A DNA stretch of 45,269 bases from JAADHX01 sp964569385. GTDB taxonomy: Bacteria > Actinomycetota > Acidimicrobiia > Acidimicrobiales > Poriferisodalaceae. The notes beneath the pieces were generated by a model. That model made no database searches and was not told the DNA's origin. It worked only from the letters and a program-made list of their open reading frames with translations. A program made the translations under genes and the position numbers. How positions within the stretch are numbered: position 1 is the first letter of the stretch; each line of letters opens with the position of its first letter. The stretch lies in assembly GCA_964569385.1 (NCBI GenBank), contig CAZMUM010000041.1:1-45269 (forward strand), in the 5' to 3' direction. Of this stretch, positions 1-9,739 are shown piece after piece.

Positions 1-1401
1 GAACTGTTGGCTGACGCGAAGCATGAGCACGCCGACCAGACCGCCGAAGCAGTCAAAGCCGCGGTTCGTGAGGCCGACACCGAATCAGCCGACGACCGGT
101 ACAACCGTCAACGCGGAAACCGGCGCGGAGGGTGTGGGGTCAATGATGACGGAATGTACTGGCTAAGCCTGCTGATCGACCCGGTCACCGGAGCCCGCAT
201 CAAAGGCGCATACGACCCACGGTTCCGTGCCGCTTGGGCTAAAGAGAAAGAGTTGGACCGCACGACAAGGCGAGTACCGAAACAGCTGGCAGGAGACATC
301 ATCGCCAACATGCTCCTCGGACTCCCAGCCATCTACGATCTCCACCCCCAAGCCCAAACCGACAGCCACCACGCTAGCGAGGCATCAGAATCCGCAACGC
401 CCGAAACGTGGGCCGAACCCGCAGACGTGGAACATTCGGCTGAACCGGCCACGACCAGCGACAACCCAGCCGCCGCAAGCGACGCGACAGACACGCCAGC
501 CGCTTCAAACACGACGGCTACCTCAGGCAACACCCGACGGTCAGATCCCGCACACGGATCGAAACCGCCTGCGCCTCCGGCTCGGAGCCCAACCGGCCGA
601 GCCAGCGACGTGAATCGCGGCGGGAATCTGGGTGTCAGGTTTGTAGAGGTCGGCAAAGATGCTGACGGCAACGAAACCCTGACCGATCTTGGTACCTACA
701 CCCCGATCAGACCCGCCCCACTACACGAACCTCCACTGTTCAACCACCAACCCGACGTCACTGAGAGTGAAGCCGCCGGGTTGGATGGGTCAGACAGTGA
801 CCGGCAATGTCGGTCTTGTCGAACATCCAGCCCTCCATCGGGCGGTTCGGACCGTACGTCGGACCGAAAATCTGATTCGCGAGATGGTGGGAGATCGCGG
901 GCCAATATCAATATCGTGATCGGACTGTCTGATCTGAACGACCTCAACGATCGTCAGGCTGTCGGTTACACCTCCGATGGTGTGCCTATACCGGCGACGT
1001 TGGTGCGAACCTTTATGTGTGATGCCGATATCTCGTATTGGATAGAACAAGCCGACAGTCAACAGCTGAATCTGGCTCGCAATGTCAGGTATGCCACACC
1101 TGTCCAACACCAGGCGCTGTTGGTTCGTGATGGAAGTTGTGTATGGAAACACTGCACCATGCCAGCATCAGCTAGCGAAGCGCACCACATCACCTTCTGG
1201 GAACACCAAGGAAAAACCAACCTCGAACAGATGTGCCTGCTCTGCCCAGCCCACCACCGCAAACTCCACGCCATGGGCCACCACCTCAGACCAGGTACCC
1301 AACCCAGAACCTGGAAACTAACCCGCGACTCCGACGGACAAACCACCAAAACATGGACCAACCCACCCCACCGCCAAAAACCAGGCCACCACGCCGCCTA
1401 A
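1..1401 (+). CDS. HNH endonuclease of the DUF222/13E12 repeat family (5' truncated)
   Basis: The frame is open to the left edge, so the N-terminal part (normally the DUF222 domain) is cut off. A TTG at base 7 exists but is not a convincing start. The C-terminal quarter carries an HNH nuclease fold: CVWKHC at about residues 378-383 counted from base 7, then HHITFWEHQGKTN, then CLLCPAHHRKLH. This gives two cysteine pairs for a structural zinc plus the catalytic His and Asn. Between the visible DUF222 end and the HNH lies a Ser/Thr/Ala/Pro-rich low-complexity linker of roughly 100 residues, encoded around bases 370-600. Such genes are multi-copy in actinobacteria (REP13E12 in mycobacteria) and are usually treated as mobile or phage-derived. 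The biological target is not known. The family call is secure; the function beyond DNA cleavage is inference. Confidence 0.85.
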   Translation, partial: ELLADAKHEHADQTAEAVKAAVREADTESADDRYNRQRGNRRGGCGVNDDGMYWLSLLIDPVTGARIKGAYDPRFRAAWAKEKELDRTTRRVPKQLAGDIIANMLLGLPAIYDLHPQAQTDSHHASEASESATPETWAEPADVEHSAEPATTSDNPAAASDATDTPAASNTTATSGNTRRSDPAHGSKPPAPPARSPTGRASDVNRGGNLGVRFVEVGKDADGNETLTDLGTYTPIRPAPLHEPPLFNHQPDVTESEAAGLDGSDSDRQCRSCRTSSPPSGGSDRTSDRKSDSRDGGRSRANINIVIGLSDLNDLNDRQAVGYTSDGVPIPATLVRTFMCDADISYWIEQADSQQLNLARNVRYATPVQHQALLVRDGSCVWKHCTMPASASEAHHITFWEHQGKTNLEQMCLLCPAHHRKLHAMGHHLRPGTQPRTWKLTRDSDGQTTKTWTNPPHRQKPGHHAA

Positions 1402-1486
1402 TGGGGATCAACCAGTCGTCTAACCAGAACCAACCAGGCCAGAACCAAACGAGGCCCAACCAAATCACCACCACCACTTGGCTTGG
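1402..1486. other. AACCA-rich convergent spacer
   Basis: This short spacer lies between two convergent genes. The plus strand is C/A-rich with irregular repeats of AACCA and CCAACCA. I see no clear stem-loop terminator and no gene. Confidence 0.4.
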
Positions 1487-3100
1487 CTAGAGCTCCTGAT
1501 GTTCGCCCGCTACCCACTGATCGCGAAGTTTGAACTTCTGGATCTTGCCGCTACCAGTGAGTGGGAACTCAGTAAGCGCAAACCACTGCTTAGGCGTTTT
1601 GTGCGGGGCCAGGTTCTCCCGCATGTGGTTGAACAGTTCGATCTTGTCGACCTCAAAACCCGGCGCTGGGCGCACAAAGGCGCCCACGGTTTCGCCCCAC
1701 TTTTCGTCGGGCAACCCAACCACAGCAACCTCGCCGACCGCTGGATGACCGAACAGCAGCTCTTCAAGTTCTTTGGGGTAGATGTTTTCGCCACCCCGAA
1801 TGATCATGTCCTTTAGGCGGCCCTCGATCGTGCAGTATCCCCGATCGTCCATGGCGGCCAGATCGCCCGTATGCAGCCAACCGTCGGCGTCGATGGCCTC
1901 GGCGGTTTGCTCTTCCATTTCAAAATAGCCGTGCATCACGTGATAGCCGCGGGTGTACAACTCGCCCACACCACCAACCGGCATGGTCGCGCCAGACTCG
2001 GTGTCGACGATCTTGACCTCGACGTGAGGCATTGGCAGCCCGATCGTGGCCGCCTTGTCCTCGATGGTGTCGTTCGGAGACGTCATCGTTGCCACCGGAG
2101 AACACTCGGTCTGACCGAAAACGATGGTGAACTTGGCGCCCAGCTTGTCCTCAAGAGTCCTGACCAAGTGTTCAGGCACAAGGGCACCACCCGAGCACAG
2201 CGCACTAACAGACGACAGGTCACGAGACTCAAAATCGGCGTGCTCAAGAAGCGCAACAAGCATCGTAGGAACGCCAAACATCGAGTTGGCGCCGTAAGTC
2301 TCGCTTAGTTCGAGCGAGAGTCCAGGCTCGAACGCCTCAATCAGTACCTGGGTGCACCGAAAACCCGTCGCACCAAGCACGGTCATGACGCTTCCGGCAG
2401 TGTGGAACAGAGGCATCTGGGCCACATACACATCGAAACGTTCGGTGCCGAGCCTGTCCAGGTAGTGATACGCGTTGTTCACCAAACCTCGGTGATGAAG
2501 CAGCGCGCCCTTGGGAAACCCAGTGGTGCCAGATGTGTACTGGATCATCGCCTTGTCAAGCGGCTGGACCTCGGGTAGGTCAGGTGTCGACCCAGCGGCG
2601 TCACCGGACGCCAAAAACTCGTCCCATTCGGCGAAACGAATCACCTCGACCAGATCCGGGCAATCGGCCTGCACCTCGTTGGCCGTAGCCAGCATCGGGT
2701 TGCCGCGAAACGAGTCGACAACCAAGACCGCCTTGGACCGGGACTGCGACAGAACGTACTGAACCTCGGCCTTCTGATACGCGGGATTGACAGTCACAAT
2801 TACCATTCCTGCTAACGCGATACCAAACTCAGCAATCACCCACTCGGGGATGTTCTGGGCCCATATGGCAATGTGATCGCCGGGTTCGAAACGAGCGAGC
2901 AGCGCGGCCGCAACTTGCTCTGACTCGTCCAGCAGTTCGCTGTACGTCCAAGAGCGGCGCGCCAACGCATCGGCAGCACCTTCGACAAGGGCGACGCGAT
3001 TGCCGCTGTCAGCCGCGGCCTCCCGAAGCAGGTCGCCGATGGTCAGGTCGCGTACAGGAGGTTCGACGGGTCCGTAGGCGTGCGATTCGGTGAGGGCCAT
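1487..3100 (-). CDS. AMP-dependent fatty acyl-CoA ligase
   Basis: This 537-residue adenylating enzyme activates a carboxylic acid to its acyl-CoA through an acyl-AMP intermediate. The P-loop-like motif YTSGTTGFPKG lies at residues 188-198. FGQTECSP (about 329-336) marks the adenine-binding region, and DGWLHTGDL (about 406-414) supplies the ribose-binding Asp. The hinge GRLKDMI is at about 428, and the C-terminal LTGSGKIQK holds the catalytic Lys. Length and order fit medium/long-chain FadD-like ligases; the substrate cannot be read from sequence. It lies 51 bp downstream of the co-oriented monooxygenase gene and probably shares its transcript, which suggests the ligase activates an acid released in the same catabolic route. 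The start is an ATG at 3100. Confidence 0.92.
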   Translation of the reverse strand: MALTESHAYGPVEPPVRDLTIGDLLREAAADSGNRVALVEGAADALARRSWTYSELLDESEQVAAALLARFEPGDHIAIWAQNIPEWVIAEFGIALAGMVIVTVNPAYQKAEVQYVLSQSRSKAVLVVDSFRGNPMLATANEVQADCPDLVEVIRFAEWDEFLASGDAAGSTPDLPEVQPLDKAMIQYTSGTTGFPKGALLHHRGLVNNAYHYLDRLGTERFDVYVAQMPLFHTAGSVMTVLGATGFRCTQVLIEAFEPGLSLELSETYGANSMFGVPTMLVALLEHADFESRDLSSVSALCSGGALVPEHLVRTLEDKLGAKFTIVFGQTECSPVATMTSPNDTIEDKAATIGLPMPHVEVKIVDTESGATMPVGGVGELYTRGYHVMHGYFEMEEQTAEAIDADGWLHTGDLAAMDDRGYCTIEGRLKDMIIRGGENIYPKELEELLFGHPAVGEVAVVGLPDEKWGETVGAFVRPAPGFEVDKIELFNHMRENLAPHKTPKQWFALTEFPLTGSGKIQKFKLRDQWVAGEHQEL

Positions 3101-3151
3101 CGTTGTTGTTTATCAGCCCGCTAGCTAGAAGTCCTCAACAGCACGGTCATC

Positions 3152-4624
3152 CTATTCGAAGACGAGACATCCGTCGTCGAAGTCGGCTGCGGCAAACGTC
3201 TCACGATCCGTCAGGTAGTCCTGGGTGTGAAGCCATGGCTCGTAGTCGCCTTGGTGAGGCATTAGGTGCAAGCCACGAGTCAGATATCCGGGGTTGAAGT
3301 TGTCGGGATCGACCCACGGGATGAGCGTCATCGCCGCATCGCTTTCGCGAAGGGTTGGCGTCACGACCGAGACGCCCAAACCATCCATGTGTTCGAGCAA
3401 ACGGCACACAAAGTCGCCGATCAGATCAGCCTTGAGCGTCCAGCTGGCTCGGAAATAGCCAAACACCCACACCATGTTGGGTATCCCGGTGAACATCGAC
3501 CCTCGGTAGGTGACGGTGTCGTGGAAGTTCAGAGGCTCGCCGTCGATGGTGAACTCGATGTCTCCGAGCACGTTCAGGTCGAATCCGGTGGCGGTGATGA
3601 TGATGTCGGCCTCGAGCTCGGTGCCTGATTCGAGCAGGATCCCTCTGGGCGTGAACCGATCGATGTTGTCGGTAACGACCGAGGCCTTGCCACTCTTGAT
3701 GGCATGGAACAGATCGCCATCGGGAACAAACGCTATGCGCTGTCGCCAGGGCCGATAGCTAGGAGTGAAATGAGGAGAAAGGTCGTAGTCGTCGCCCATG
3801 ATCTCGCGAATGGCGGCGAACAGTTCCCCCTTAACGAACTCAGGTTGCTCGGCCGACATCTGGGCAAACAAGGCGCTGTTCTTTACGATCTCGCGACGAA
3901 CAATCTCGTGTATCCAAGCCTCGTCGATGTCTAAGTCTCTAAGGGTGTCGGCAAGTTCGTTGACGTTCTTGGCCACACGAAAATACGTCGGTGACCGCTG
4001 GAGCATGGTCACATGTTCGGCAGTGTCGACCATCGCCGGGATCAGCGTCGCAGCGGTGGCACCAGACCCGATAACCAGCACCCGCTTGTCCGTATAGTCG
4101 AAATTGTCTGGCCACAGTTGCGGATGAACAACCGTGCCCTCGTAGTCGTCGAAGCCATCCCACTCTGGGGTGTAGCCCTCTGAATGGCGAAAGTACCCCT
4201 GACACATCCACAAGAAGTTCGCCGTAATGACGTGGGTTGTCTCGCCAGCGCCATCGGCATCGGTCTCGACCACATCGAGAGTCCATAACGCCTTGTCTTT
4301 CGACCACGAAGCGGTGACGATCCGATGGTTGTAGCGAATGAATCGGTCTAAGTCATTGTCGTCGATCACCTCGCCCACATAGGTGAGGATCTGCTCTCCG
4401 GTCGCTATTGGGGCACCAACCCAAGGCTTGAATCGATACCCAAAGGTGTACAGATCGCTATCGGATCGGATACCTGGGTAGGTGTGGGTTCGCCAGGTGC
4501 CGCCGAAATCGCTTTGGTTCTCGAGCACCATGAACGACGTGTCTGGCCGTTGTTCGCGAAGGTGATAGGCCGCACCAATGCCCGATATCCCTGCTCCTAC
4601 CACGAGCACATCTACATGAGTCAT
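3152..4624 (-). CDS. Flavin-dependent monooxygenase, Baeyer-Villiger-like
   Basis: The first FAD-binding Rossmann motif (VVGAGISGIGAAYHL) begins within a few residues of the chosen ATG at 4624. A longer reading from a TTG at 4660 adds 12 residues that do not look conserved. GGTWRTHTYPGIRSDSD is the usual second FAD contact, and VIGSGATAATLIPAM is the NADPH-binding motif. YEGTVVHPQLWPD matches the BVMO fingerprint (F/Y)xGxxxHxxxWP. The protein is about 490 residues, in the range of the type I BVMO and FMO-like group. It is expected to use NADPH and O2 to convert a ketone to an ester or to oxygenate a heteroatom. Its 5' end faces the amidohydrolase gene across a 54-bp divergent spacer. The class is secure; the substrate is unknown. 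Confidence 0.9.
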   Translation of the reverse strand: MTHVDVLVVGAGISGIGAAYHLREQRPDTSFMVLENQSDFGGTWRTHTYPGIRSDSDLYTFGYRFKPWVGAPIATGEQILTYVGEVIDDNDLDRFIRYNHRIVTASWSKDKALWTLDVVETDADGAGETTHVITANFLWMCQGYFRHSEGYTPEWDGFDDYEGTVVHPQLWPDNFDYTDKRVLVIGSGATAATLIPAMVDTAEHVTMLQRSPTYFRVAKNVNELADTLRDLDIDEAWIHEIVRREIVKNSALFAQMSAEQPEFVKGELFAAIREIMGDDYDLSPHFTPSYRPWRQRIAFVPDGDLFHAIKSGKASVVTDNIDRFTPRGILLESGTELEADIIITATGFDLNVLGDIEFTIDGEPLNFHDTVTYRGSMFTGIPNMVWVFGYFRASWTLKADLIGDFVCRLLEHMDGLGVSVVTPTLRESDAAMTLIPWVDPDNFNPGYLTRGLHLMPHQGDYEPWLHTQDYLTDRETFAAADFDDGCLVFE

Positions 4625-4678
4625 GCCAAGAGAGTGCCAAGTTAGACAACCGCGCACCAAAACGAGTACAAATTGGCC

Positions 4679-5923
4679 ATGACCAGAACACTTCTCACTG
4701 GCGGAACAGTTTTCGATTCAACCGGCGGCGCCGAGACTCGGACTGTCGACATCGCAATCGAAAACGGCCTCATTGTCGAAATCGGAACCGGCCTTGGGGC
4801 CGGAGACCACAGTTCAGCCACCACCGACAGAGTCATCGATTGCCGGGGCCACCTCATCACCCCCGGCCTGATCGACTGCCACGTTCACTTCATGGCCGAC
4901 GGAGATTTCAGCGCCGCCGCTCACGCCAACGCCCCATTTTCGGTGCACTTCTATCGGGCCGCTGAACGGATGCAGCGCACCCTCGACTGCGGAATCACAA
5001 CCGTTCGCGAAGCAGGCGGAGCCGACCTTGGCATCAAAGAAGCCAGAGATGGCGGGCTCATTGCCGGCCCGAAGATGCAACTATCGATCACGATTTTGTC
5101 TCAGACTGGCGGCCATGGCGACTCGTGGGAAGTGTGCGGCGCACACATGCCAGGGATGATGGACTGCCATCCCGGTAGGCCCCACAACATCGTCGATGGC
5201 CCAGACGAGATGCGCCGCAAGGTCCGTGAACTCATTCGAGCCGGAGCCGATGTCATCAAGGTTTGTACGTCTGGCGGCGTCCTCTCGCCACGCAGCGATC
5301 CACAACATCCCCACTTCATGGCCGAGGAACTCGATGTGCTCGTGGCCGAAGCAACCGCCGCTAACCGGTTCGTCATGGCTCACGCCCAAGCGACTGAGGG
5401 CATCAAGAACGCCGTAAGGGCCGGGATACGGTCGATCGAACATGGCATCTATCTCGACGACGAGGCCATCGAAATGATGCTCGCGGCCGGTACGTGGCTG
5501 GTCCCTACTCTCATCGCGCCGCTCGGCGTGGTTAACGCCGTCGATCGAGGCATCGTTGTGCCGCCGTTCATCCTCGAAAAGGCCAAAGGTGTGGTGGAGG
5601 ATCACCGAGAGTCGATCCAGAAGGCAATCGCGGCCGGAGTCAAAATCGCCATGGGCACCGACAGCGGGGTCACGCCCCACGGCATGAACCTGACGGAGTT
5701 GGCCGAGATGGCCAGCCTCGGTATGTCGCCAGCCGAGGTGTTCACCGCATCCACCCGCAGTTCGGCCGAACTCATGGGCATCGACCACGAAACGGGCACG
5801 ATCGAAGTCGGCAAGGCCGCCGATCTAGTGGTGTTCGATGGCAGCGAACTCGACGTAGAAGATCTCAAAGACAGGGTTCGCACCGTCATCCAAGACGGGC
5901 ACATCGTATCAAGCTCAACGTGA
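4679..5923 (+). CDS. Metal-dependent amidohydrolase (imidazolonepropionase-like)
   Basis: This 414-residue member of the amidohydrolase superfamily has a TIM barrel with a flanking beta-sandwich. After the N-terminal strand region, GLIDCHVHF gives the HxH metal ligands. MAHAQATEG and IEHGIY provide the two further histidines, and MGTDSGVTPHG provides the conserved Asp. The C-terminal GTIEVGKAADLVVFDG is the classic beta-sandwich closing motif of these hydrolases. The start is the ATG at 4679; a TTG two codons upstream is less likely. Members cleave cyclic amides, N-acyl groups or Xaa-Pro-type dipeptides, and the substrate is not readable here. The convergent neighbour is an amidase, so the locus may act on amide substrates, which is inference only. 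Confidence 0.9.
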   Translation: MTRTLLTGGTVFDSTGGAETRTVDIAIENGLIVEIGTGLGAGDHSSATTDRVIDCRGHLITPGLIDCHVHFMADGDFSAAAHANAPFSVHFYRAAERMQRTLDCGITTVREAGGADLGIKEARDGGLIAGPKMQLSITILSQTGGHGDSWEVCGAHMPGMMDCHPGRPHNIVDGPDEMRRKVRELIRAGADVIKVCTSGGVLSPRSDPQHPHFMAEELDVLVAEATAANRFVMAHAQATEGIKNAVRAGIRSIEHGIYLDDEAIEMMLAAGTWLVPTLIAPLGVVNAVDRGIVVPPFILEKAKGVVEDHRESIQKAIAAGVKIAMGTDSGVTPHGMNLTELAEMASLGMSPAEVFTASTRSSAELMGIDHETGTIEVGKAADLVVFDGSELDVEDLKDRVRTVIQDGHIVSSST

Positions 5924-5951
5924 GGTTGACCCTCGATCTGATGGTGTGCGC

Positions 5952-7394
5952 CTAGGTTAAAGGCGGCTTGCGGTCGGCCCAGGGTTGAGCTGCTTCGAGC
6001 TGGCTAGCGACCTGGATCAGTATGTCCTCGCGGCCGTAGGCAGCAACCAACTGCACACCGATGGGAAGACCAGAGTCGCTCCAGTGAAGGGGCAGACTGA
6101 TTGCGGGTTGGCCGCTGACGTTGAACGCTGGGGTAAACGGAACAAACTCGGCGGCTCGCCGCATTCCGGCCAGTGGGTCGCCTGGAGCCGGGTCGATCTC
6201 GCCAATCTTCAACGGAGGGAGAGCCAGCGTTGGCGTCAACAGAAGATCCCAGCCATCGGCCCACCACTGTTGGATTCCTCGTCGCGATGCAACGGTGGCG
6301 GCCACGGCAAGCGCATAGTCCTCAGCGGTCAGTCCTTTGGCAAACTGCGCCTGGGCCCAGTTGACCGGCTCGACCTCATCTTCGGTTAACTCTCGGCCAA
6401 GCGATGCTGCCAACACACCCAAACCGGTGGCCATGTTGGTAGCCCAAAGGGCCATGAACTGGGGCGTCAAATCGGCGTCGGCCAACAGCTTGGGGAAACC
6501 AGGTTCGACCGCGTGGCCTAAACCATCGAGAAGTGTCGCCGCGCTGCGAACCGCGGTCACGCAGTCGTCGTGAACCTCAGCGCCTTGGGGATGGTGATCA
6601 AGCAAGCCAATGCGAAGCCGTCCTGGATCGGCGCCTAACTCGTCGATATAAGGTCGAAACGGAGCCGCGGCGATCACGGTGTCGCCGACGGCCGGTCCGT
6701 GTACGGCGTCGAGCATTCTGGCGGTGTCGCGCACCGACCGACTTACGCAAAGTTCGACACCAAGCCCGGTTTCGGAACGAGGTGCTGTTGACACTCTCCC
6801 CTGCGACGGTTTCAACCCGACCAAACCACAGCACGAAGCCGGGATTCGGATAGAACCTCCACCGTCGGAGGCATGCGCTATTGGCACAAGCCCGGCCGCT
6901 ACCGCAGCAGCAGCGCCACCGCTTGAGCCGCCAGGAGTGCGGTCGGTGTTCCACGGGTTGCGCGCTGGTCCGTGAGGAATGGGTTCGGTTACCGGAACGC
7001 TGCCCAATTCTGGGCTGGAAGAGCGTCCGACCGTAACCAGCCCGGCAGCTCGGAACTTGCCGACGAGATTGGTGTCGAAATCCGAGACAGGCAGCGCCGC
7101 CGCCAGGGCTGCGTTGCCATTGGTTAAGGCCTGGCCGGTGTAGTGGGACCACAGGTCCTTCAGCAAGAACGGCACGCCAGTGAACGGACCACTGGGTAAG
7201 TCGCCGACGGCGGTGTCGCGGGCGTGGTCGAACCACCGCATGACAACGGAGTTAAGTGGCCCATCGTGGCACTCGATGCGCTCGATGGCGGCGTCGACCA
7301 GCTCGAGCGCCGACGTATCGCCGTTGCCTACCAGCTCGGCCTGGGCAGTGGCATCAAGCCACTGCGTATCTTCTGCGATTGATGCCATGGGCAT
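5952..7394 (-). CDS. Amidase signature family hydrolase
   Basis: This enzyme of about 480 residues has the Ser-cisSer-Lys triad of the amidase signature family. The catalytic Lys lies in VPFLLKDLW, and the Gly/Ser-rich signature begins at GGSSGGAAAAVAAG. The nucleophilic Ser follows in DGGGSIRIPAS. The C-terminus (ISLPLHWSDSGLPIGVQLVA) is typical. The chosen ATG at 7394 gives MPMASIAEDTQW; an ATG two codons later is equally possible, and the upstream extension to 7442 overlaps the divergent promoter region. It is expected to hydrolyse an aliphatic or aryl amide to acid plus ammonia. No GatB/GatC partners are nearby, so a role in tRNA amidation is unlikely. Confidence 0.9.
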   Translation of the reverse strand: MPMASIAEDTQWLDATAQAELVGNGDTSALELVDAAIERIECHDGPLNSVVMRWFDHARDTAVGDLPSGPFTGVPFLLKDLWSHYTGQALTNGNAALAAALPVSDFDTNLVGKFRAAGLVTVGRSSSPELGSVPVTEPIPHGPARNPWNTDRTPGGSSGGAAAAVAAGLVPIAHASDGGGSIRIPASCCGLVGLKPSQGRVSTAPRSETGLGVELCVSRSVRDTARMLDAVHGPAVGDTVIAAAPFRPYIDELGADPGRLRIGLLDHHPQGAEVHDDCVTAVRSAATLLDGLGHAVEPGFPKLLADADLTPQFMALWATNMATGLGVLAASLGRELTEDEVEPVNWAQAQFAKGLTAEDYALAVAATVASRRGIQQWWADGWDLLLTPTLALPPLKIGEIDPAPGDPLAGMRRAAEFVPFTPAFNVSGQPAISLPLHWSDSGLPIGVQLVAAYGREDILIQVASQLEAAQPWADRKPPLT

Positions 7395-7435
7395 ACGTCT
7401 ATACCAAAGACGCGCTCGACGCATACTGTAGGTCC

Positions 7436-8146
7436 ATGACATCGCCAGCAGCCACCGTGACTATCGACCAGCACGACGCCGTGAAATTGATTCAGATCGA
7501 CGACGGAAAGGCCAACGCGTATTCTGGCGACGTGCTCGCCACGATCTCGGCGGCGATCGATGCAGCCGAGTCCAACGACAGCACTTCTGCGGTGGTGATA
7601 GCAGGGCGCCCCGGGGTATTCTCTGGCGGATTCGACCTGGGTGTTATGCGCAATGGAACTCCCGCCGAGCGGAGCAACTTGGTCAGCAGCGGTGGAACGT
7701 TGGTGCGCCAGTGCTTTGGCGCGAACATCCCGGTTGTCGCAGCTTGCACAGGTCACGCAGTGGCCGCAGGCGCCCTTGTGCTACTTGGTTGCGACCTGCG
7801 AATTGGCCCGGACACCGACTCCAAAATCGGGCTGCCAGAAGTGACGATCGGGATGCCGCTGCCCCTATGGGCCGTAACCATCGGCCAGAGTCGGCTCAAC
7901 GAGTCGCACCTACACCGCTGCACTGCCCTCGGTGACATGCTGACCCCGACCGAAGCCATTGCTGCGGGTTTTCTCGATGAGGTAGTCCCGGCCGAGGGTG
8001 TCATCGACCGCGCCATGGAAGCCGCCGGTGCCCTCGCCGCCAAGATCACCGGCTCGGCCTATGCATCCATAGTGAGGGCCACCCGGGGCGACACGCTCGC
8101 GACGATGGACCTACAGATCGCCGCCGACCGAGCTGCCGTAAGTTGA
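7436..8146 (+). CDS. Enoyl-CoA hydratase/isomerase (crotonase family)
   Basis: The protein has 236 residues. VVIAGRPGVFSGGFDLGVM is the first oxyanion-hole region, and ACTGHAVAAGALVLLGCDLRIG is the second, matching the crotonase signature. GLPEVTIGMPLP follows as usual. An open frame runs further upstream, but the 60 extra residues overlap the amidase start and lack homology-like features, so the ATG at 7436 is chosen. The Glu normally found after the second oxyanion loop is not obviously at its standard place, so hydratase versus isomerase or hydrolase activity cannot be decided. The stop overlaps the next gene in a TTGA quartet, implying translational coupling to the CotH gene, an unusual partner for a beta-oxidation enzyme. 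Confidence 0.9.
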   Translation: MTSPAATVTIDQHDAVKLIQIDDGKANAYSGDVLATISAAIDAAESNDSTSAVVIAGRPGVFSGGFDLGVMRNGTPAERSNLVSSGGTLVRQCFGANIPVVAACTGHAVAAGALVLLGCDLRIGPDTDSKIGLPEVTIGMPLPLWAVTIGQSRLNESHLHRCTALGDMLTPTEAIAAGFLDEVVPAEGVIDRAMEAAGALAAKITGSAYASIVRATRGDTLATMDLQIAADRAAVS

Positions 8147-9711
8147 TCGACTTTTGGCCTCACCGGTTCGGGGCCACGCTGATCGTCGCGGCACTACTCG
8201 CCGCGAGCTGTTCGACATCGAACAACAACGCTGATGCGCCAACGACATCGCAAGGCCAGTCGACCAACGAGACCACAGACGCCCAGCAACAAGACGAAGA
8301 TAGCGCTGGCACAGCAACTGGCACCGGTGCAACGACGGGCGCACCGCGGGACAGCGCACCGAGTGCCAACTCCCAAGACGCGACCGAAGGCCCTAGCGCC
8401 AACACCAGCGCCGATGCAGGCGAGACGCCCGCCGGAACCATTATCGGCGAAGGTTCCCGCTGGGCCACCGGCGACTCTGAGCTCCTATTCGACCAAGAAA
8501 CGCTTCATACGTTCGAGCTGACACTTTCGAGCGATGCTTTGGCGACCCTAGATGCCGACCCCGCGGCCGAACAATGGGTCGAGGGGAGCCTCACCTTCGA
8601 TGGCGAAACCCTCGACCAGGTAGGAATCCGCTACAAGGGCTCCATCGGTGCGTTCATTGGCTGTCTCACCGGGCCAAACATTGCGGTGCCTAGCGGTGCC
8701 AAGACATGCACAAAGCTCTCAATGAAGGTCAAGATCAATTGGCTCGACTCCAATACCGAGTTCTACGGCCAGCGCAAACTTCAGTTCCACTCGATGAACA
8801 ACGATCCGTCGCACCTTCGCGAACGCCTCGGGTACTGGCTGTTCAACGAGATGGGCGTGGCCGCGCCTCGATCGGTGCACGCCAGGCTCATCATCAACGG
8901 CGAGTTCAGCGGCCTGTACACCCTTACCGAACAGATCGATGGCCGGTTCACGCGAGCGAACTTCGAAGACGGAACGGGCAACCTGTACAAGGAGGTCTGG
9001 CCCCTCGACGCCGACGGCACGCCTAACTCCGAAACCGAGTTCATCGATGCGTTAAAGACCAACGAAGATGAAGACCCATCGGTGGCGCTCATCGCCGGTT
9101 TCGCGACCGACCTGGCCGCGGCTAGTGGCAACGAACGAGACGTCGTCGAGCAATGGACAGACATCGAGAACACCTTGCGGTACATCGCCGTCGACCGAAC
9201 AATCAGAAACGACGACGGTGCCTTTCACTGGTATTGCATCGGTTCAGCTGGCTGCCGGCCCCACAATTACTACTGGTACGAGGATCCGACCCGACAAAAG
9301 CTCACCCTGATTCCTTGGGACCTCGATCACGCTTTCGAGAACATCATCAGCGACATTAACCCCATCACTCCCATCGCCGACGGCTGGGGTGAGATCACCA
9401 ACAATTGCAACCCTTTCCCTCACGGACTGTTCAATCTGCCCCAACGCTCCGCGGCCTGTGACCCACTGACCGCGACGTGGACTACCTATGTCGACGAATA
9501 TGAGGCGTTGACAGCCGAGTTCGTCGCCGGACCCTTTTCGGCCGAAAGAGTCAACGCGGTAATGGCCGCATGGACCGCGCAAATAGCTAGTGCGGTAGCT
9601 GAAGCGGCCGACCAGCATCCTGACGCAGTAAGCGTCGAGCGGTGGGAGATGGCCACCGACTCCCTAAACGCCCGGATCGAACACGCCAGAACAGTCAGAA
9701 TCAGCCCGTGA
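8143..9711 (+). CDS. CotH kinase family lipoprotein
   Basis: The protein has 522 residues. A hydrophobic signal ending in ALLAASCS gives a lipobox with Cys near residue 23, followed by a long Ser/Thr/Asn/Asp-rich linker to about residue 105. This predicts a membrane-anchored extracellular protein. The CotH domain then runs from FELTLSSDALATL through VGIRYKGS and RERLGYWLFNEMGVAAPRS to LYTLTEQIDG. WYCIGS and LTLIPWDLDHAFEN follow; the Asp of WDLDHAF fits the metal-binding motif of these atypical kinases. CotH proteins phosphorylate secreted or spore-coat proteins. The start is a TTG whose last two bases begin the TGA stop of the previous gene, giving a 4-bp overlap. It is followed by DUF4956 and VTC genes, a recurring bacterial trio. 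Confidence 0.9.
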   Translation: MIDFWPHRFGATLIVAALLAASCSTSNNNADAPTTSQGQSTNETTDAQQQDEDSAGTATGTGATTGAPRDSAPSANSQDATEGPSANTSADAGETPAGTIIGEGSRWATGDSELLFDQETLHTFELTLSSDALATLDADPAAEQWVEGSLTFDGETLDQVGIRYKGSIGAFIGCLTGPNIAVPSGAKTCTKLSMKVKINWLDSNTEFYGQRKLQFHSMNNDPSHLRERLGYWLFNEMGVAAPRSVHARLIINGEFSGLYTLTEQIDGRFTRANFEDGTGNLYKEVWPLDADGTPNSETEFIDALKTNEDEDPSVALIAGFATDLAAASGNERDVVEQWTDIENTLRYIAVDRTIRNDDGAFHWYCIGSAGCRPHNYYWYEDPTRQKLTLIPWDLDHAFENIISDINPITPIADGWGEITNNCNPFPHGLFNLPQRSAACDPLTATWTTYVDEYEALTAEFVAGPFSAERVNAVMAAWTAQIASAVAEAADQHPDAVSVERWEMATDSLNARIEHARTVRISP

Positions 9712-9739
9712 CGACCAGACAAAACAGGATCACTCCGCG

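Noticed and set aside
5081..5788. 235-codon minus-strand open frame
   Set aside because: It is antisense to the amidohydrolase, whose motifs are unambiguous, and shows no recognisable domain.
7145..7158. GGGACC-ACA-GGTCC resembling a DosR box
   Set aside because: It lies inside the amidase coding region, has a three-base spacer and an incomplete right arm.
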